The notes beneath the pieces were generated by a model. The model did no database searches, was not told where the DNA came from, and was given only the letters and a program-made list of their open reading frames with translations. A DNA stretch of 38,795 bases. Source: Stenocarpella maydis. Lineage: Eukaryota > Ascomycota > Sordariomycetes > Diaporthales > Diaporthaceae. Made by a program: the position numbers and the translations under genes. Numbering within the stretch: position 1 is the stretch's first letter; each line of letters begins with the position of its first letter. The stretch covers positions 1 to 38,795 of the forward strand of contig NQMI01000242.1 in assembly GCA_002270565.1 (NCBI GenBank). The letters run 5' to 3'. Below, piece by piece: positions 34,001 through 38,795 of the stretch.

Positions 34001-34346
34001 TAATAATAATTACAAGCTATAAGGCTATTTAATATTAGGATTAAATACTTAGATTGATAACTAAAGAGTCTATTCTATAAAAGCTACCTAATGTAGTGAT
34101 AACTATATCCTTATATATTCTAACTCTTCATTCGTTATTAATAGTATTAATAGTGATCCTATTGATTGAGTGTTGCTTGATGGAATTAATAACGATCTCA
34201 TTAATCGTAGTGGGTCCCTAACCCTAACCCTAATAAGGTGGCATTACTGATTGGATCAGGCGGGGCGCTCCTTTTGGGGGCCACTTCCCAACCTGCGGGG
34301 TTGTCTTCTGCGGTAGTCAGCCGCCAATGTGTGTTGGTCCATAACA
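31041..34346 (-). mobile_element. Gypsy retrotransposon fragment, copy B: 5' LTR, gag, protease
   Basis: Minus-strand element beginning TGTTATGGACC at 34346. LTR/leader runs to about 33848, then gag (its start codon is now ATA where copy A has ATG), a zinc knuckle near 32845-32895 (KCYNYNKMGHFTSEC, with Tyr for the second Cys), and a retropepsin-like domain at about 31230-31560 (LGVHTYLALINSRA, where DSGA is expected; LILGIP near 31285). RT and later domains are absent: the element stops at about 31041, next to the F-box stop codon. 32263-34346 is a direct repeat of 6681-8781, with almost only transition differences. Inactive. Confidence 0.8.
33848..34346 (-). repeat. 5' LTR and leader of gypsy copy B
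   Basis: Outer edge TG at 34346, matching 8781 (copy A) and, inverted, 34974 (copy C). Contains three perfect telomere-type CCCTAA units at 34216-34233. The inner LTR boundary is not resolved. Confidence 0.65.
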
Positions 34347-34973
34347 CTACTCTCTAGAAGATGCAACCGCCCCTATAGAAGGAATAATAGAAATAATCCC
34401 CTATATAAGAAGAAATGCTTTATTTACCAGAAGGAAGGATACTAGTTATTAAATTACTCTTTTAAAGAGCGCTAGAGGGCTAAAGGCACATATATAAACA
34501 TATATAGCACTATAAACTAACCCCCTTTAGATAATAAATTTCATACATTCCTTATTAACTATAAAGGCATCAACTATAAGGGTAACAACCACAAGAGTAC
34601 CAGTATATTTATTAACAATACTAAAGCCTGAGAAAACTACACATAGCTGGTAAACCAAGCTTTTCTCTATACCTTTAGTATTAATAATAATAAGGAGGAC
34701 TAGGACGGCCCTAGCTCTGTGACTAATGAGAATAATATTAGTAGTGATAATAATAAAGCTAATAAGGAAGCCGGCAATATTAAGGAAGTCTTCATGATAG
34801 ATAACTACTCGCGCTAGCGCTTCTAGGGGATCCTCCCAGATACTAGCGCAGCTAACTATTCTCCTGCCGGGTACAACCAATATACTGCTCTACAGCAACT
34901 ATTACCTATTACTCTTGATAAGTCTTATACAGGCAAAGCATTAGTTTGCTTCAGACTAGGAAAACTACTATAG
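34347..34973 (+). pseudogene. Fragment with copia-like gag zinc knuckle between inverted LTRs
   Basis: In the + strand near 34411-34480 the frame reads KKCFIYQKEGY, a stop, LLNYSFKER, a stop, RAK. This matches the zinc-knuckle pattern of fungal Ty1/copia polyproteins, with Cys-to-Tyr, His-to-Tyr, Trp-to-stop and Gln-to-stop changes, all expected from C/T or G/A transitions. The remainder is a Gln-rich degenerate frame. A 117-codon minus-strand frame at 34527-34880 is hydrophobic but is likely the antisense of this stretch. The identification rests on one short motif. Confidence 0.45.
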
Positions 34974-35672
34974 TGTTATGAGCCAACACACATTGGCGGC
35001 TGACTACCGCAGAAGACAACCCCGCAGGTCGGGAAGTAACCCCCAAAAGGAGCGCCCCGCCTGATCCAATCAGTAACGCTACCTTATCAGGGTTAGGGTC
35101 AGGGACCCACCAGGATCAATGGGATCTATGTTGATTCCATCAAGTAGCACCCAGTTAACAGCATTACTATTGATTTTATTAAGCCACTGAAGAGTCGGAA
35201 TATATATATAGATATAGTTATTACTATAGTAGATAGTTTTTATAGAATAGACTCTTTAGTTGTTAATCTAAGTATTTAATCCTAATATTAAATAGCCTTA
35301 TAGCTAGTAATTATTATTAATTAATAATATTACTTAATAACTACTTAATAATATATTCTGAATATAAACTCTTAATCTTTTAGGTTTAATATACTTAGAA
35401 ACCCTTTGATCATTATATTTTGATAACTCTTGTTTATATATTACTATGCGGACTTTAAGTAATATTATATATGGAACCCTTTATGATGTTGGACTCTGGA
35501 ATGACTATCCCTACTTGTAACCTTCTTTATGAGCTGGATGAACTTGCTAATAATGAGATTATGGACCCCTGTGTCCAGGAACTGGTTAATAAGGTTGGAT
35601 AGTTATGCCTCCTTATAAAAGGATAAGCTTAATATAATGTAGAAGTTGAATAGCTTTAATAGAAAATTATGA
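34974..35672 (+). mobile_element. Gypsy LTR-gag fragment, copy C, inverted relative to A and B
   Basis: Starts TGTTATGAGCC at 34974 and repeats, in inverse orientation, 34346 down to about 33650 of copy B. The gag ATG is retained at 35471 (ATGGAACCC). Similarity ends at about 35672, where the MULE-bearing segment begins. With copy B it forms a head-to-head inverted pair separated by 627 bp. Confidence 0.75.
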
Positions 35673-35689
35673 AAACGGATATTTGCACC

Positions 35690-37890
35690 GGTAAAAAGGG
35701 ATGGTACACTGGTATATGCAGGGGCCCAACGCACAGACAATTTGCACCACTAAAAACACTATATACACTGTTATTTTGATGTTTTTACCAACATAGCCGT
35801 ATATCCCCATCACCGCTATAGCGAATGTCACCATCACAATGCCTGCTGCAGCGCCAATCGCTTAAATTAATGGTGTTTTGCTACATATCTAATCCGTACG
35901 GACTATAATCTCGTTTAGTATCTCCTCCTTATCATTACTATTACTACCGTCGCCATCATCATCGCCAATGATATCCCCAACCGTCAGATCTACCCATAGT
36001 AACTGGTTAATGCTTCTAATAGCCGCCATATGCTACCGCTTAGCCCCTAACTTCATACTTAAGGGTATGCTAGCTTCTAAAGTCTTCATAATATCTACTG
36101 GCGCCCTCTGCTTCCAAGGCTGCTGCATTAACTTCTTTATAACCCTTCTCACCAGCTGCTGCTTTAGAGGGACACCGGCATACTGCATATTACCGCTACG
36201 GGCGTCCTCTTCATCCAGGGACTGGAGGGTTATATCGCTCGACTCAAAGGCTAAATTCATGCGCTATACTGAAGCTATCATCACCCTCATCTTATCCCCA
36301 GCTCTGCTACCCAGACTTATAGTATTGGAGGTCATCTTTTTGCCCATCACAGCTTTCTCACGCTTCTCAAGGATGCCCTCTTTATCGCCAGCAAATGTAG
36401 CGATATCCCGAGGCCTGCCCTTCATAGCGGTAACCTTCTTCAGCGATAGTATACTAAAGAGCGGGTTATTAATACAGAGGTCACAATTAAGGTACCAAGC
36501 TTTATAAAGGTTACTCTTCTTAAGGGGAAGGGAAGCCTCTTCCTTATTAGTAATACAATTTATATAGATGATGCTATACTAACTATAAATAGCGCAGTAG
36601 TAGTTAGAAGGGCTGTAGTGCCCCCATGGGGCTTCTTTTTAAAGCATCTTTAATGCCTTCTAGCGCTCTATCGCGAGAAGGTCCAACGCCGCTCTGGCGA
36701 CTTACCGTATAAGCTTCCCAAGCTACTTCTGCCCATTATACTTCATAAGTGCTACTGTCTTCTGCTTTCCCTCCTTATTACAGAAGGCACAAGCCGCCTC
36801 ATTAAGAGCAGCTTTATTAGCCTCCATTAGATAAAGAAGATTGCCCATCCTATAGCCCAGATAGGTCTTCATATAGCAGTGCTATTATTCCGTGGAGGAG
36901 GTTGTATGCAAGCTGAAGTTAAGGATTCTGCAGATTGAGTGGGCAGCCCATTTAGCAATAATAACCTCCGCCTCATTAACATACTAGGTCTTAAGGTACT
37001 AGAGGATTGCCGTTTGGTCTAAAAAGACCTCTTGAAGCCATTACCAAGCCGTATTATAGACCTCACAATCTATAGAGTACTCTATAAACTTAATAAGGTC
37101 CAAGAGGGCTATTCAAGTATATAGGATCTCATTAGGCACCCGAGAGGGTACTATAGCCTTTTCTCTTGCTAGCGCTATTAGGGAAGTAAGGTCCTTATTA
37201 TCCTCTTTAAGATCTTTAGCTTCCGCATTCTTTATGGTGTTTTCCTCCAGAGCTCCTAGTGCTATTACCTCTAGGCCTCCCGGTATCGCCCTTATTATCG
37301 CCAGCTTATGCTACTTGTTCTTAATATTAAGGATAAGGTTTATATTTATATGGAAGATATATAGCTAATAGTATGCCTTAGGGAATTGGTGCTTAAGGGC
37401 GTTAATTAGAGTAGTATTATAGTCAGTAATAAAGAGGCTCGGAGGGTCGTTTTCATACTGGCGGAGAAGCTTATTAACCTACTCAAGAAGCCACCAGAAG
37501 CTAGATTCTCACTCATTATTAATGATGCCTTAAAATAGCGGTAGTATCTTCTTTATGTGGGTTACTACTATTGCCTGAAGGAAGGGCATCTTTTTATTGT
37601 TTGTTGAATAAGTATAATTAAGTAAGATAGCCCGTGAAAATTATCGCTCTTATAACCACTTGATCTGCTGCTTTTCTGATGAATTTGTGCTATAGAATAG
37701 CATTCAGTTCAGCGTGTGTTTCGGCAGGGTCGCAGTATGGTGCTCTGAGGAGAATTCGGACAATTGACAAAGGTCTGGACAACTTTGTAATGAATTAAGT
37801 TGGGCTTCTGGTAAGCTCCCTTATATACCCTTCGACATCATCTCACCCCTTGGCATGCTGCGGTAGGCTTTGGTGCAAATTTGCAAATTC
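35690..37890 (-). mobile_element. Mutator-like (MULE) DNA transposon relic
   Basis: The extent is estimated from the transposase frame and from a possible inverted end: gatatttgcacc at 35690-35701 against ggtgcaaatttgcaaattcc at 37872-37891 (shared ATTTGCACC). A further ATTTGCACC-type motif lies at 35740-35748. These are candidate terminal or subterminal repeats; the 9-bp target duplication expected of MULEs was not confirmed. The element abuts gypsy copy C, so one may have been truncated by or inserted into the other. Confidence 0.5.
35889..37820 (-). pseudogene. RIP-degraded MULE transposase
   Basis: A single minus-strand frame can be followed from about 37820 to a stop at 35889 with no indel, interrupted by TAG/TAA/TGA. 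Starting with LPKHTLN and MLFYSTNSS, it reads RAILLNYTYSTNNKKMPFLQ (first catalytic Asp region, with Asn in place of Asp), then PPSLFITDYNTTLINALKHQ (second Asp retained), FPKAYY, a stop, LYIFHININL (the C/W-H-x-x-N region) and MKTYLGYRMGNLLYLMEANK. The C-terminal part holds MKGRPRDIA, a KGRPR motif usual after MULE transposase domains, and an acidic tail (DDDGDGSNSND). The 5' third is much less RIP-mutated than the rest. Non-functional. Confidence 0.75.
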
Positions 37891-38389
37891 CGGAGAATTC
37901 GCCCTTCTAACACAACATCTTTGGTTCCAAACACCTAGCCAACCACAGCCCTAACCTTGCCCAATTAGTACATATAAACTTCAGAATCAGGCTTATCTAA
38001 TACCCCTAAAGTCAATATCTTTGGGTAGAATAAGGGTATACAGAGGTCTGAATTAAGGTGTAAATTCAGGCCAAAATAATCAACCCACGGCCACCAAACT
38101 CATATTGCGTCCCACGCACGACTGGCGACTAGCGAAAAATCCCTGACTCAAGTCTAGGGTAACTCCTTGCCTAAAAGTCTAGGGTAAATCCTTACAACGA
38201 AGTCTAGGGTAACCTTTGGCCACGGAGTACTATGCCCTATTGAGCAATTTCCATTTAACTCCCCTTCTATTGAAGATATAGGCTATAGGCCTATAGCATC
38301 TTACCCTTATCTTTAAAATGACAGGGAGAGAAAATACATGAAAGAACAGCCCCCCTTATAGACGAAGAAATCTATCTAAATAAAGAAAT
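37891..38389. other. Non-coding stretch between MULE and copia relics
   Basis: Less AT-rich than its surroundings, no gene recognised. It contains the 25-bp tandem repeat at 38150-38224 and may include LTR or untranslated sequence of the copia element to its right. Confidence 0.4.
38150..38224. repeat. Three tandem 25-bp repeats
   Basis: AAGTCTAGGGTAA begins at 38150, 38175 and 38200, an exact 25-bp period. The first 13 bp of each unit are identical and the other 12 bp diverge (CTCCTTGCCTAA, ATCCTTACAACG, CCTTTGGCCACG). Confidence 0.85.
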
Positions 38390-38795
38390 AGTAGCGCTAG
38401 AGGGCCTATTACCCTCTTCTATCCACTACTCTCTAGACAGTAATAGGCCTAGGAATACTTGAAATTTAGGTGCTAGAAGGGCTTTCATAAGCCCGTCTGC
38501 TACCTCTTTACTGTTCAGTATTTAATTTCGGGTCCCTTCTGAACTTCAGCACGTGGGTAGTGGTACCTAAGAAGCCTATGCTTAGTTCGTTAATGGTTGT
38601 GGAAGGGGTGCCTTACAAGTGGCATAGCGCATAATTATCTCTCTAGAGGAACATTGGGCTGGAATAGCCTATTGCAGTTTATATGAGCCTTGCATTTCCT
38701 GAGTAGTCTTTATAAGCCTTATAATTCAGCCTCTAGCGTTTATAACGCTATAGTGCTTCCTCTCTTTGATTTCCAAGAAATAAGCCCTAAGGATC
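38390..38795 (-). pseudogene. Ty1/copia RNase H C-terminal fragment
   Basis: On the minus strand from the window's right edge, LEAEL, then HNH, a stop, RTKHRLLRYHYPRAEVQKG, then a frameshifted DGLMKALLAPKFQVFLGLL. This order matches the end of copia RNase H: SxxEAEY, then the H-x-RTKHIxxxYH block, then ADGLTKAL and PKF. Several TAA/TAG/TGA stops and one frameshift make it inactive. It continues beyond the window. Confidence 0.75.

Noticed and set aside
34527..34880. 117-codon minus-strand frame with hydrophobic stretches, resembling a small membrane protein
   Set aside because: It lies antisense to the copia-like zinc-knuckle frame in RIP-mutated AT-rich DNA, where long hydrophobic frames arise by chance.
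35968..36507. 179-codon plus-strand open frame
   Set aside because: Antisense to the C-terminal part of the MULE transposase frame, which has recognisable motifs; no motif in this frame.

Overview
The window looks like a filamentous ascomycete (Pezizomycotina, probably Sordariomycetes). Genes have short GT..AG introns with CTNAC-type branch sites, GC-rich codon choice and typical fungal families. They are flanked by very AT-rich, TA-rich DNA whose decayed coding frames carry TAG/TAA stops where Gln or Trp is expected, the footprint of repeat-induced point mutation (RIP, C to T in CpA context). The taxon is inferred from these features.

Layout. Positions 1-10500 are a RIP-inactivated transposon nest: a Ty3/gypsy pol (RT end, RNase H, integrase, + strand), a degenerate minus-strand frame, a divergent ~690-codon degenerate gene with a possible Ulp1/C48-like protease domain, a gypsy LTR-gag fragment (copy A, minus) and an 828-bp TA-flanked MITE. 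Positions 10858-31040 are a gene island: a short-chain dehydrogenase (-), a second TA-flanked MITE, an SNG1/DUF3533 membrane protein (-), a broken arginase-family gene (+), a secreted GH30 glycanase (+), a MATE transporter (+), an unrecognised 232-aa protein (+), a mitochondrial Mg2+ channel of the MRS2 family (-) and an F-box protein (+). Positions 31041-38795 are a second RIP-degraded block: gypsy LTR-gag-protease copy B (minus), a 627-bp spacer with a copia-like zinc knuckle, an inverted gypsy LTR-gag copy C (+), a Mutator-like (MULE) transposase (-), a 3 x 25-bp tandem repeat and a copia RNase H fragment (-).

The intact genes do not form an obvious pathway or biosynthetic cluster. Each looks like an independent gene: cell-wall polysaccharide degradation (GH30), drug or metabolite export (MATE, perhaps SNG1-like), organellar Mg2+ uptake (MRS2) and ubiquitin targeting (F-box). 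No tRNA, rRNA or CRISPR was seen. The most unusual items are the Ulp1-like gene and its divergent partner, the three related gypsy gag copies with one head-to-head pair, the two G/C-run-terminated MITEs bracketing the dehydrogenase, and the arginase-family pseudogene inside the otherwise healthy island.
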